From Tritrichomonas musculus (lineage: Eukaryota; Parabasalia; Tritrichomonadida; Tritrichomonadidae), in assembly GCA_039105265.1 (NCBI GenBank), contig JAPFFF010000004.1, positions 1,860,001 through 1,924,000 of the forward strand: 64,000 nt of DNA, written 5' to 3'. The translations under genes were made by a program, and so were the position numbers. The notes under the pieces were generated by a model that was given only the letters and a program-made list of their open reading frames with translations, was not told the origin of the DNA and ran no database searches. Below, one piece after another: positions 28,375 through 38,641 of this stretch; positions within the stretch are counted from its first letter, which is position 1, and the number at the start of each line of letters is the position of its first letter.

Positions 28375-28938
28375 ATGAGACAAAGTCGCTCATCGAATGC
28401 CAATTCAACTTTGAATCAAGTTCAACTTCAGAATTGCGTCAAAATTACTAAAAAAATTAATGATTTTACAATGGCTCGCTTTTTCCGACAGCCTGTCGAT
28501 CCAAAAAGGGATGGAGCCGAAGATTATTTAGAAAAGATTAAAAAACCAATGGATCTCGGTACAGTTCTACAAAATTTACATGACAATAAGTATGCTAGCG
28601 TTGATCAATGGCGAAACGACATGAACTTGATATGGAAAAATGCAATGACTTACAATAACCCTACCTCACCTCTATATATCATTGCGCAAGATCTTCAGGA
28701 AACATTCAAGAAAATGACAGAAAATATTCCAAGAACTCAAACGGTTGAATGGATTATGAAAGTTAGAAAAGAACATCTTATCTTACAAAGGATAATTGAT
28801 GCAAAGCCATCAAATGGAACTTTTTCATTACCATCATCAAATGCGCCAATAAAGTCAGAGTCATCATTTTCAGAAACTGAAAAACCGAAAGCTAGAATTG
28901 TTCTAAAACCGTTGCACAAATCACACCATTCACAATGA
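28375..28938 (+). CDS. Bromodomain protein (187 aa)
   Basis: A single bromodomain covers about residues 20-125. It has the helix Z region, FFRQPVDP (about 37-44, including the ZA-loop start), DYLEKIKKPMDLGTV, and the BC-loop AMTYNNPTSPLY with the acetyl-lysine-binding Asn. After it comes a short helix and a Ser/Lys-rich tail. Bromodomains read acetylated histone tails, so this is probably a nuclear chromatin factor. It is much shorter than BET proteins and lacks an ET or acetyltransferase domain. It may act as a small subunit of a chromatin complex. The gene follows the armadillo gene on the same strand, 111 bases after its stop. Confidence 0.9.
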   Translation: MRQSRSSNANSTLNQVQLQNCVKITKKINDFTMARFFRQPVDPKRDGAEDYLEKIKKPMDLGTVLQNLHDNKYASVDQWRNDMNLIWKNAMTYNNPTSPLYIIAQDLQETFKKMTENIPRTQTVEWIMKVRKEHLILQRIIDAKPSNGTFSLPSSNAPIKSESSFSETEKPKARIVLKPLHKSHHSQ

Positions 28939-29182
28939 GTTTAGCTGAATTATATTTTATTCATTTTTGATGATTTTATCAGAAAGCTCGAAAATAGGCA
29001 GATTGGCTCATTAATTGTTATTATTGTATTTTGTTTGTGTAACAAATAAAAAAACTAGTTAAAATTTTAGTGTATTCTTTATGATATCCATAAAATAAAG
29101 CAAAACAAATCAGTCAGACCGTATTTTACTAATAATATATAATATTATTTTATCAAATAACATTAAGAGTAAATGAAAATCA

Positions 29183-30283
29183 TTACTCATTCATTACTCG
29201 AATTGCATAACATTGGACATTCCCATTTTCTGTTCCACATACAAATGAGGAACTAAATGGTGACATTGCAACTGCTGTAACTGATGAATTTAAAGGTTTA
29301 GTAAAACCAATAGATTCGAAATTTGAAAAATTGAATGCTTGACATTGATTTGTGACGGCACCACCAGCAACAAAGCTAAGCCCATTTTTTGCTATACTTA
29401 CACAGTTTAAATTGGCTGGTTTAGAAATAAAACTTTCAGAGCTGGAAAGATTAAAATTTTCAATTGATGATGAAGCTGAAATGGAATAATTACTGTTTTC
29501 ATAATTAATTTCTCGTATTTTTTTACATGTTCCAAAGTCATAAATTTCAAGTTGTTTAGCATCTCGGAATGATGCTGAAATTATATTGCTCTGATAAACG
29601 TCAATGCTGCCTTGACCATGTATATGAACACCAGCTATTGATCGCTCCGAATTTCCTGTTCGTAAATCCCAGAAAAGAATTTTATCTAATCCCGAAGTTG
29701 ATATTAATACATTTGGATCATCCGGATAATAAAGAAGATTGTAAATAAGTGAAGTAGAATTTGTATTTGATCTTCCAGATATTTTAACAAGAGTTTTTGT
29801 TCGCTGAAGATTCTCAATATCATACATTCTAATTGATCCATCTGCACATCCAATTGCAAAAGTTTCACCATAAGGATCAATACTCATCACAAGAAGATTG
29901 CTTCCCAAGTGCCGAGAGAAGTTTACAATTTCACCAGTAAACACATCAAATAGAAATATAAATCCATCTTTTGAAGTAGCTAATAATAAATTTTCTTCTA
30001 CGGGATGAAAATGACAGTTTGTAATCTGATATGTTGTGTAATTTTGTTGTAAGTTAATCAGTGGCGCTCCATCGTATATAGAATATATCGACAATTCACC
30101 AGGCAAAGTTGATAAAGCAACTTGATTTCCATAATTATTATAACAAATACTATAAATTGGATTTCCTGTACCTGCTAGATTCCAAATTGGTGGATCAGCC
30201 ACGAATAATCTTTTGTTTTCATCAAACATAAATGAAAATTCATTCAATTTTTTATGACTCCACCTTAATTTTAAAACAAGCAT
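29183..30283 (-). CDS. WD40-repeat protein (366 aa)
   Basis: The protein forms a WD40-type beta propeller of about six or seven blades. Repeat hallmarks are seen in ISTSGLDKILFWDLRTG (about 200), IGCADGSIRMYDIEN (about 150), LATSKDGFIFLFDVFTG (about 105) and FVCGTENGNVQCYAI at the C-terminus. A low-complexity Ser/Asn insert lies around residues 265-290. The specific family is not clear. WD40 proteins are scaffolds. The gene is divergent from DAW1, with starts 176 bases apart, so they may share a promoter region. Confidence 0.8.
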   Translation of the reverse strand: MLVLKLRWSHKKLNEFSFMFDENKRLFVADPPIWNLAGTGNPIYSICYNNYGNQVALSTLPGELSIYSIYDGAPLINLQQNYTTYQITNCHFHPVEENLLLATSKDGFIFLFDVFTGEIVNFSRHLGSNLLVMSIDPYGETFAIGCADGSIRMYDIENLQRTKTLVKISGRSNTNSTSLIYNLLYYPDDPNVLISTSGLDKILFWDLRTGNSERSIAGVHIHGQGSIDVYQSNIISASFRDAKQLEIYDFGTCKKIREINYENSNYSISASSSIENFNLSSSESFISKPANLNCVSIAKNGLSFVAGGAVTNQCQAFNFSNFESIGFTKPLNSSVTAVAMSPFSSSFVCGTENGNVQCYAIRVMNE

Positions 30284-30459
30284 TGAATTTGAAATATACG
30301 AATCAATACTATTTATATATTTTCAATTGTTAATTAATTTGATATAGTAAATGAGAATAATTCTAGAAATTAAACTGTTATTTTCTTTGTCGAACGTTTA
30401 AAAAAAATTCAAAAATTTTCTGAAGGACTAGTAAACTTTTTAACATTTACTGCTAAAAA

Positions 30460-31767
30460 ATGGCTGAACCACCTGTAAAAATCCAAAATCTCCATTTAAT
30501 ATTTTATCCTCCAGGTATAGACATTGAATTTTCGAAAGATGGCAAGAATTTTCATAAGTTAATTTCACTTCCATCAATTACTGAATTAACCGATATCCCA
30601 TCACTCGCGCATAAGGTTATTACTGAGAATCATGAATTTCGGCCCAACCATTTTGAGAAAGTTAAATACGCATTATTAAAAATTCAGGATATGCAGCTAA
30701 TTGACTATTCTGATTATCAAGTTGAGCATCTTCACAAAACTCATACAATGCCACTTTTGGATTGCCAGTTTAATAAAACCGGTGATCGATTTGTCACTTC
30801 ATCGTACGACAGAACTGCGCAAGTTTGGGACACTGAAACTGGAGAATGCTTAGCTCGATTTACTGGACATTCAAACGCTGTTTATACATGCAGATTCAAT
30901 CTTCCTGTTGGTGATCTAGTTGGAACCGGATCATTTGATAAAAATGCAGGAATTTGGTCAATCAAAGAACAGAGTTGCCTTCACATGCTTAATGGACATA
31001 CAAAAGAAGTCGTCGCAGTTGCTTTTGATCCTCAATCTACAATGTTTGCTACTGGATCAATGGATTTTACAGCTAGAATATGGTCAGTTGAAACAGGCGA
31101 AGTATTACATGTTTTATCTGAACATACAAAAGAAATTCTTAGCGTTGAATTTCATCCAACAGAACCTTTACTTCTAACATCATCGTTTGATCAAACGGCA
31201 CGTCTTTGGGATTGCCGGACTGGTGAATGCGTTGCAGCATTTCGTGGACATAAAAACCAACTTTGTGGAGCTTGCTTTGATTCACACGGAAATCATATTG
31301 TTACAGGATCATTTGATCAAACAGCTCGTATTTGGGATATAAGACAAGCATTAGCGCTTCAGGTTTTGAGAGGACATAGCGGTGAAGTAATTTCTGTCGC
31401 CTTTTCAATTGATGGAACTAAAGTTGCAACTTGTTCTACAGATAAAACTGCACGAGTTTGGAATGCAGCCACCGGAAAATGTATTTCCGTTTGCTCAGGT
31501 CATACAGATGAAGTTGGAAAAGTTATGTTTTCGCCACAAGGAAATAAAGTACTCACCGCAAGCGATGATTATACTTGCAGATTATGGAATGCCGAATCCG
31601 GAGAATGTCTTCAAGTACTTGAAGGGCATACAGACTTTGTTTTATCGTGCGCTTTTGATTACTCTGGAATGAGAATTATTACTGCATCAAAAGATAATAG
31701 TGTTAGACAATGGAAAGCCAAGAAAGTTACCCATAATCAAAATATTTTAAATAATCTTAGGAAGTAA
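30460..31767 (+). CDS. DAW1: Dynein assembly/transport factor DAW1 (ODA16, WDR69)
   Basis: The 435-residue protein has an N-terminal segment with LIFYPPGIDIEF (about 14-25), matching the YYPPG start typical of DAW1/ODA16, then eight closely related WD40 repeats from about residue 92 (SYDRTAQVWD, GSFDKNAGIWS, GSMDFTARIWS, SSFDQTARLWD, GSFDQTARIWD, CSTDKTARVWN, ASDDYTCRLWN, ASKDNSVRQWK). In other eukaryotes this protein links outer-arm dynein to intraflagellar transport. Its presence fits a flagellated protist. Length agrees with the family (about 415). Paralogous WD40 proteins are the main alternative, but the N-terminal match argues for DAW1. Confidence 0.85.
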   Translation: MAEPPVKIQNLHLIFYPPGIDIEFSKDGKNFHKLISLPSITELTDIPSLAHKVITENHEFRPNHFEKVKYALLKIQDMQLIDYSDYQVEHLHKTHTMPLLDCQFNKTGDRFVTSSYDRTAQVWDTETGECLARFTGHSNAVYTCRFNLPVGDLVGTGSFDKNAGIWSIKEQSCLHMLNGHTKEVVAVAFDPQSTMFATGSMDFTARIWSVETGEVLHVLSEHTKEILSVEFHPTEPLLLTSSFDQTARLWDCRTGECVAAFRGHKNQLCGACFDSHGNHIVTGSFDQTARIWDIRQALALQVLRGHSGEVISVAFSIDGTKVATCSTDKTARVWNAATGKCISVCSGHTDEVGKVMFSPQGNKVLTASDDYTCRLWNAESGECLQVLEGHTDFVLSCAFDYSGMRIITASKDNSVRQWKAKKVTHNQNILNNLRK

Positions 31768-32192
31768 TTGTTAATTGTTATAAAACATAATTTTCTTATT
31801 TATGATTTTTTGAATTTTATGTCAAATATGTTTTTGATGAAAGCAATCAATTGGTTTTCAAAAAAATCTAGTTTTTATTTTTTTTATCTATAAGATGGTT
31901 ATTTATTCAAAAAGTTTAATTCAATGAAATACAAGATAATTTATTGAAAATATTTATAAATCATACTCTCAATTTAATTTAAAAAGTTTTTAATATACAA
32001 ATTTTTTTTTTTTGGATTGTTTTTAGGCACAATGATTTTTAAATTTTAAAACAATCCAATTCACCAGGAATGATTTTATATTTTATGTTTACTTTTTGAA
32101 AGCAATTCTGCTTTTTGAATTGAAAATTCATGATTTAAATTTTTTGAAAAAACAAAAAATTCACCTTTGATTTTTTACCTTAGTAAATTAAA
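31768..32192. other. AT-rich spacer before the LMBR1 gene
   Basis: No gene is visible in these 425 bases. Close to the downstream start (about 32160) TCACCTTTG combines an initiator-like TCA with CCTTT, which resembles the M5 core-promoter motif known from T. vaginalis. Confidence 0.5.
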
Positions 32193-33893
32193 ATGGGTGT
32201 TGACGTTTTTCTTATCATCGCAGTTATTATTTTCACAGTTCTTGCACTTCTTGTAGGATTTTATTATGTTTACATGTTTGAACATCCAGAAGACAAAGGG
32301 AAAGCGTGGTTTTATAAAGTGATAGTCATATTAAGTTTAGGATTTTCAGCGATGAATGTCCTAATCCTTCCAATTGATGCAATTAATAGGACAAGTGGAA
32401 ATACACTTAATGTTGAAGTAATGTGCTGGATTTTTACAATTGGATCTTTAGTTTTAGCGTTTGTTCTCATTCCTTTTTCAATTATGTATTATGAAGGTCA
32501 AGATGACGAAGATGTCAAACGCCCACTTCTCAGAGCTATATTATGTGTCATTCCTTTCTTATTATTTATACTTATATTATTCCTTATTCTTTGGTTCGCT
32601 GTTGGAAGATGTGAAGTACCAATAGATATTTATGAAGGAAGAGTAGTCACTAGTGCAACCCCAACAGAATGCCAAGGTAACGAATGCAGTATGCCTATTA
32701 GATTTTTATTTTCTATGCACAATCTATATATTCGATAATTCAAAACAGGGGAAATTATTTTTGTCATCAATTTTTCAAAAAGAGCGTGTAAAACAAAAAA
32801 TTTTTTTTCCTTTTTTGAAATGATAAAAATATATAATTAATGCATAGAATTTAAAAATCATATTTATTATAAATTTAACTAACACACAGAAGAAAACTCA
32901 ACACACTGGAACATTACACCATCTGCCATCGTTTATTGCGTTTCCCTTATTGGATTTGTTGGATACTTACTTTTAATCATTCTTGAAGGATGCGGCTTTA
33001 TCACTCTTCCATTCAATCTTATTCAATCTTTTGTTAATCGTCCAAAACCGATAACACTCGAAGTGTTTACAAAGGCAACAAATGCTCTGAATAGATGGGC
33101 TGAAGAATTGCTAACTGAAGGCGAAGTACTCAAAGCAAAGGTATTAAAGCATGGCAGAAACCATCAAAAAGTTCGTCAAAGGCTAGCTAAGTATGAATTT
33201 CAAGTTGATGCTCTTGAAAAAACATATGCTCAAGTTCAAATTTCTTATAAGCTCCGTGGTGGAAATCCAGTTGGATACTGGCTTAAACTTATACTTGGTA
33301 TCTGTGGGATTATCATAACTATTGTATGGATTCTTCATATCATTCTTTGCTACCTTGCACACGTTACTCCTTTCTTAAATACATTCTTTGATAAAGTCAA
33401 CGATGGCTTTCCATATGCTGCTGTTGTCTTTTTCGCCTTCTTTGTATTTTACTTATATTGGTGCGTTCTTGATGGCACAACTACAGTAGGAATTAATTTA
33501 TTAATTATAAGGCTTCATGGTATGGAAAAACATAACACACCAATGTCATCTATGCTTTTCAATACAGGAGTTATGCTATTTGCATCATTTGGAGTTGCAT
33601 TGTTTAGCTGCATGAACTTCTCTGTTTACCAACGTCTTACAGCTCTCGATATGATTTATGGTGTCCAAATGCAAACTCTCGCAGGTCTTAAATATATCTG
33701 GAAGTATGGCGTTTATGTGATGTTTGCTTGCATAGTTGCCGCATTAATCTGGAAATGCGTCACACTTAAAAAGAAAGACGATAAAATTGATAATATTAAA
33801 GAGTTGTTTGAAGCATATGATACAGCCGGAATCAACGCCAAGGATTCAAAGAAGGAGAAGAAGAAAGTATTAACTGAGGATATAGTTCCTTAA
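32193..33893 (+). CDS. LMBR1-family multipass membrane protein, two exons
   Basis: Exon 1 is 32193-32688 and exon 2 is 32890-33893; together they give 499 residues. The splice leaves the frame intact: exon 1 ends in phase 1 (TGC A) and exon 2 begins AA GAA AAC. Exon 1 holds about four membrane helices (3-25, 40-60, 80-103, 113-140) and the motif AWFYKVIVILSLGFSAMNVL near residue 38, matching the LMBR1 family. Exon 2 adds further helices separated by a charged central segment (RWAEELLTEGEVLKAK). LMBR1/LMBD proteins are nine-pass receptors or transporter-like proteins, one of which serves lysosomal cobalamin export; function here is unknown. Confidence 0.88.
32689..32889 (+). other. Spliceosomal intron, 201 bases
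   Basis: The 5' end GTATGC fits the trichomonad GYAYGY donor, and the 3' end is ACTAACACACAG, the fused branch-point and acceptor motif characteristic of Trichomonas introns. Removing it joins two halves of an LMBR1-type protein in frame. Without removal the first half would end at a stop at 32736 inside the intron. Confidence 0.92.
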
Positions 33894-34012
33894 ACTTTTC
33901 ATTAAACCGCTTTTTTTTTGTTATACTCTTTTCTTTTTCTTTCTTGTTAATAAAAAAAAAAATTGACCTTTTAGTTTTATTTTAATAAAAACATATGAAT
34001 GGTAACTCTCTT

Positions 34013-35749
34013 TCAAGAGTGTTGCAACGGGTACACAGAAGAAACATCCCATTTACTGATAAGGGTCACAAGAAAACGATGTGATTTTCCAGATATCTTT
34101 TGGTGATACTGAGGATCTTCACCTGGTGCGAAAATTATGTTGGGACCAAATACCATAGCTAAGTTGTCTACATCCATATTTGTTATGTGGCTCGATAATG
34201 AGAGTTTTCTTAGAAATCCTACGAGGTACATCAATGTTCTTTGATTTACATTATCAAGATTCTTCGCAAAATCAAGGAATTCTTCTTGGGTTCTTAGGTT
34301 AAGGAGCTCCTCCATCATTTCAGCATTAATTATTGATCCAGTAATCCTTCTTATCCAGAGCTTAAATAGAGATGATACATCTGCAACATCTTCATTTCTG
34401 AGGAATTCTGTTTCACCTTTGTTAATCCTAGAAATAAATTCTTCTATTTTTGTTAAATTACCTGGAATACGGAATATTCCAACACATTTCTCGCATTTTA
34501 ATGCGAAAAGAATTTCTGTAAAAACGTGAAGAATATATGGAATTGGAATCGTGGGATGAGCTGAGTGTTGATAAAACATGAGTTCATTCAGAGACACATC
34601 GAAAACTTTGTGAACAAGGTTGATTTGTTCAGGTATTGTTCGAATGTAATTTGGTGTTATGAATTGAAATTGGTTGGCTGGAGGTGGAGAAGAATTATCA
34701 AACAGAGAAGAATTGTAATGAAGCCTATCAAACAATTGAATATAGCACCAAATAGCTTGATCTTTAATAATCATGTCTGGACTATCAGGATGGCAATTAT
34801 TTTTGGAATTTTCAGAAACTGATGTGGCTATATATGCTAAGTGAGAAAGCATAGCCCGGCTAATTGAAGGATCAGAAGGAATAAAGCAGCAAATAATGAT
34901 ATTAATCAGTTCAAGACCTTTGATCATATACTCCTTTGGGCAATTGGTTGTTTGCTTCATTAATTGCACATATGCTTCATCAACAAGGTTATATTTAATT
35001 GAAATGCTTGAATCTACATTAACAAAAGGAGAATTACGAAGTTCATGAGGAGAATTGGACATTTTTGCGTTATGGCTCGCACTTTTTTCTACCATTTTTA
35101 CAATTGAAAGTGCTGTCCCTTCACACTCTTTTGATTCTCTTACTCCTGTATATTTGAGAATGGATTTAAACAAGGGGTAAGCATTTTTGGTAGCTTTTTT
35201 ATCATCTGAACTTGACAAATCAAGAAGTGAAACATTGATTGGCTTACTTTGAAAATCATTACTATTTTGGGCTGAAGATTTTTTATGTCTCATAAAAATC
35301 CTATCAAAAAGTTTTGGTAAATTAAATTGAGATAAAGATAAGCTTGAATCTTCTTCAAGGCGATCAGGAATATAGAATTTAGTAGCAGGAAGAGAACATC
35401 CTTTTGGTTTTTGGTCATCTGTAGTAGTTTTAATTTTTCTAACACTATTTCTAGAACATTTGACAAGTATTTTCAGATCATCACTTTTTTCACTTTTGGT
35501 GTCACGATCGTCATCCCTTCTCTTAAACTTTGAAGTAGATGAATGGGCATAATCTGTTTCCTTTGAATTTTGATTAGGCTGCTCAATATCTATTCTTTTC
35601 TTTGTATCAGGATCAACAACAATGGCGCCATTAGGTAAAGTCCATGTTGTTTCATGAGTGGCAATATTCCAGAAGTAATTTTTACCAGCTTTATGCTGGT
35701 ATAAGTAATAAAAGTTTTTATATTCATTGCTTGAATCATCATCATCCAT
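34013..35749 (-). CDS. WW-MyTH4-RhoGAP protein (ARHGAP39/Vilse-like)
   Basis: The 578-residue protein begins with a WW domain (about 12-40: YLYQHKAGKNYFWN, TTWTLPNG). Next come a polar linker, a MyTH4 domain (about 185-345, with DEAYVQLMKQTTNCPKE and CCFIPSDPSI), and a RhoGAP domain (about 375-570). The latter has GIFRIPG near 424-430, whose Arg is the catalytic finger, and DNLAMVFGPNIIF. The order matches ARHGAP39/Vilse of animals and similar protist proteins. RhoGAPs switch off Rho/Rac GTPases, so the likely role is actin control. One WW domain is present where ARHGAP39 has two. Confidence 0.9.
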   Translation of the reverse strand: MDDDDSSNEYKNFYYLYQHKAGKNYFWNIATHETTWTLPNGAIVVDPDTKKRIDIEQPNQNSKETDYAHSSTSKFKRRDDDRDTKSEKSDDLKILVKCSRNSVRKIKTTTDDQKPKGCSLPATKFYIPDRLEEDSSLSLSQFNLPKLFDRIFMRHKKSSAQNSNDFQSKPINVSLLDLSSSDDKKATKNAYPLFKSILKYTGVRESKECEGTALSIVKMVEKSASHNAKMSNSPHELRNSPFVNVDSSISIKYNLVDEAYVQLMKQTTNCPKEYMIKGLELINIIICCFIPSDPSISRAMLSHLAYIATSVSENSKNNCHPDSPDMIIKDQAIWCYIQLFDRLHYNSSLFDNSSPPPANQFQFITPNYIRTIPEQINLVHKVFDVSLNELMFYQHSAHPTIPIPYILHVFTEILFALKCEKCVGIFRIPGNLTKIEEFISRINKGETEFLRNEDVADVSSLFKLWIRRITGSIINAEMMEELLNLRTQEEFLDFAKNLDNVNQRTLMYLVGFLRKLSLSSHITNMDVDNLAMVFGPNIIFAPGEDPQYHQKISGKSHRFLVTLISKWDVSSVYPLQHS

Positions 35750-37128
35750 TTCTTATTTTATTTTATGATCACTAATTCAAATTTAACTGTATACCTGAAA
35801 ATTTTATTATTTTGAATTAATTGAAAAAAATTTATGAAAATGATTTATATAATTGAATGCGCGTATCATTCAAAAAGCTTAATTATTGAAAAAAATGAAT
35901 GAAATCAAAATCTTCTTGCGTTTATGTATTTTATTATAATAAAGGGATACGTTCCAAATAATGATAAAATGGAAGTTTTGAATAATTTTCTTTCTCAGAA
36001 ATTAAAATAGTTTTTGAATTAATAAATGCTCAGATTTACTCTCAAATGTGTAAAATCTTTTCTGGTATATTATTCATAAAATCTTAAATTCATTTTAGTT
36101 GATAACTTTTTTAGGTGCTAAATAGTTTAAATCAAAACTAGAATATAATAAAAAATGTAATTCACCAATTAAATATTTCAATTAAGATTCAATTAAAGGT
36201 CGTCTCACTCTAATTCTCTTACAAAATTCTTTCATATAAACATATATTTTTAATATTTATATTTTTAAAATATAATATGCAAAATATTTAATTTTGTAGC
36301 AGTCATTTTGAAGATATTGTAATTGATTTCACAAGCTGAAATATTTCAAAAAGTTTGTAAATGAAAAAACGATTCAATTTTTTGATAATAAAATTATCAA
36401 AAAGTTTTTCCACTTTATCTAAATTTTGAATGAATTCGTAAAATTTATAAAACATAATTTTCACAATAATAATCAAAAAAATTCAATATTATTTCATTTG
36501 TTTATTTAAATATAGATGTAAATAAAGTATATATTGCAATAAAAACATTTTTTCTTTAAATATGTATTGCATCTAATTATTTGATGAAAACACGAATAAT
36601 TCGGTGTAAAGCTGACAAATGCTTATTTAACATGATATACAAACATTTTGATGCAATGAAATGTCAATTTTCATCAAAAAATAATGAAAAATTCAAAAGA
36701 AACCAAAAAAATCAACTTTTCCTCAAAATTGACTGTTGTGATTTGAGCAATATTTATATATATGATATAATAATAACTCATAATTGAAATACTTTGAAAT
36801 AATGACAAATTGTAAGAAATTTATTTCAAAAATGCATATCTATTTGAAAATGTCCTTTTAACGTACGTTAAAATTGATATTTTCCATCACCATCTTAATA
36901 TATCATTAAATATGCTTTATAATTCTTTAATATAAGAAGAAAATATAGATTTTTAACGAATTTGCTGATAATATTCAAATTATAAAAAAGACGCAAAAAA
37001 ATGTATTTGCGTATCATTTATACATTCATTTAAGCATAATTAACATTTTGATATCAAAATATTTTAAATATGCCTACTAGATGTTGAGTTAGCAATCGTT
37101 CAAAAATAATGAGACAACCTTTATTCAA
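35750..37128. other. AT-rich spacer
   Basis: About 1.4 kb. A short plus frame at 36581-36787 is not supported by any family resemblance. A palindromic TTTAACGTACGTTAAA lies at about 36857, far from both flanking genes. Nothing else is seen. Confidence 0.5.
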
Positions 37129-38205
37129 TTAACTCTTCATTTGATTAGCCACTTCTGAAATTGATCGAATTAATGAATCTTTCATTTCTCGAAGTCTATT
37201 CAAATATTCAAAAGAATTTGATAAATTTTTTCGTCTCATCTCACGACTTTCATCCCACTTTAATCGTCTTTTATTTGTGATACTTTTTATTTTTTCAATA
37301 TTATTTACCATTCTCTTTTCAGAATTTTGTTCATTATCAAATGGCTTTATCATAAAATCAGCATTTGTGTCATTGCTTGTATCTTCGATATTGCTATAAT
37401 TAATTTCGTTTTGGCAAACATTCATATCAATTTTCGATTTTGTATTAAATTGGTTTTCATTTTCTATGTTGAAATGATCATCATCTATATTAATTATATG
37501 AAAATTTGAATCAGCAACTTCAAATAATGAACCAGAATTATCGTTTTGTCTCCAGATTTTTTGAACTTCTATTTGGGGACCTATATCCTTATCTTTTTGT
37601 ATTGACTCTTCAAAGTCTAAACAATTTATATTTGCGATATTTACATTATTTTGGGGCAGATTAAATGATGAGTGTTCAAGTATATCAATATCTTCAACAA
37701 CAATTACCCCCAATTCAATGAGAATTAAAACAAATGGTTGAATTCTCTCTAAAGTAATTTTAGTTTTTTCTGACAATTCATGCTCTGTCATAAAATCATG
37801 ATTTATGAAATTGTCACCTAATTCATCATCTTGATTTGTAGGATCATTCTCCATTTCTGAAGTTTGATTAACTAATAATTCATTGTTAATGTTACACATA
37901 CATCGCTTTATTCTATTGATTATTTCACTTGATTTTATAACTTCGTGATTTTGATCAATAAATGAATAAATGCGTACACCTTTTTGATTAATCTCATATT
38001 GAAAAAATGCATCAATATTTATTTCCAAGCTTCTGTTTAAATCATTTTTTTCTTTTGATATACTTTCAAATTTTTTCACAAACTCTTCAACAGTAACCTT
38101 TGGCTTTTGCTTATGGATTAGCATCCATGCTTGGCGAATACTGAACGATTTTGGGAAATCTCTCTTTGTACGTATTAAAGACACAATGTCTGCCTTACTT
38201 AGCAT
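37129..38205 (-). CDS. Unknown protein, possible winged-helix regions (358 aa)
   Basis: The start is set at ATG 38205 (MLSKADIVSLIRTKRDFPKS); the frame upstream opens only with GTG. TCATAAG lies a few bases upstream (38213-38219), fitting an initiator. The first 100 residues are helical with a short beta hairpin (VRIYSFIDQ). The region about 150-185 (EHELSEKTKITLERIQPFVL, then VIVVED) has the pattern of a winged helix. The rest is acidic and Asn-rich, ending in a basic helix (KRRLKWDESREMRRKN). It might be nuclear, but I do not recognise it. Confidence 0.6.
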   Translation of the reverse strand: MLSKADIVSLIRTKRDFPKSFSIRQAWMLIHKQKPKVTVEEFVKKFESISKEKNDLNRSLEINIDAFFQYEINQKGVRIYSFIDQNHEVIKSSEIINRIKRCMCNINNELLVNQTSEMENDPTNQDDELGDNFINHDFMTEHELSEKTKITLERIQPFVLILIELGVIVVEDIDILEHSSFNLPQNNVNIANINCLDFEESIQKDKDIGPQIEVQKIWRQNDNSGSLFEVADSNFHIINIDDDHFNIENENQFNTKSKIDMNVCQNEINYSNIEDTSNDTNADFMIKPFDNEQNSEKRMVNNIEKIKSITNKRRLKWDESREMRRKNLSNSFEYLNRLREMKDSLIRSISEVANQMKS

Positions 38206-38641
38206 TTTTATTCTTATGATTTTTTCTTTCACATCAAAAATTTGATGCTTGTTTTTTTTTTTTTCTATACATTCAAAAAAATCTATATACCAAAAAAAAT
38301 GTTATATACATATATAAAAATCGTTTTAATATCATTTTTTGATGAATACCTATATCAGAGGGAAAATACACTATACCGTAATTTAGATCTAATTATTAAT
38401 ATTATGCTAATTATGCATAATTTAATTAATTAAAATGATTATTTACACAAACATTCAATTCATAATATGCTTGTTTGATTTCTACCTGAATTGATCATTT
38501 GAATAATATCAATAAAATAATAATAAAGCATGAATAAACTGTTTACTAAAAATAACATACATAATTAAAATAGATATATATAATATACAACATTTTTTTG
38601 TAACATCACGAAAAATCGAAAAGAAAAAAAATACAATAAAA
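38206..38641. other. AT-rich spacer between two minus-strand genes
   Basis: About 436 bases, with the initiator-like TCATAAG at 38213-38219 serving the gene on the left. Otherwise nothing is seen. Confidence 0.45.

Noticed and set aside
36581-36787. 68-residue plus frame in the 35.7-37.1 kb spacer
   Set aside because: No recognisable family and no initiator before the start.
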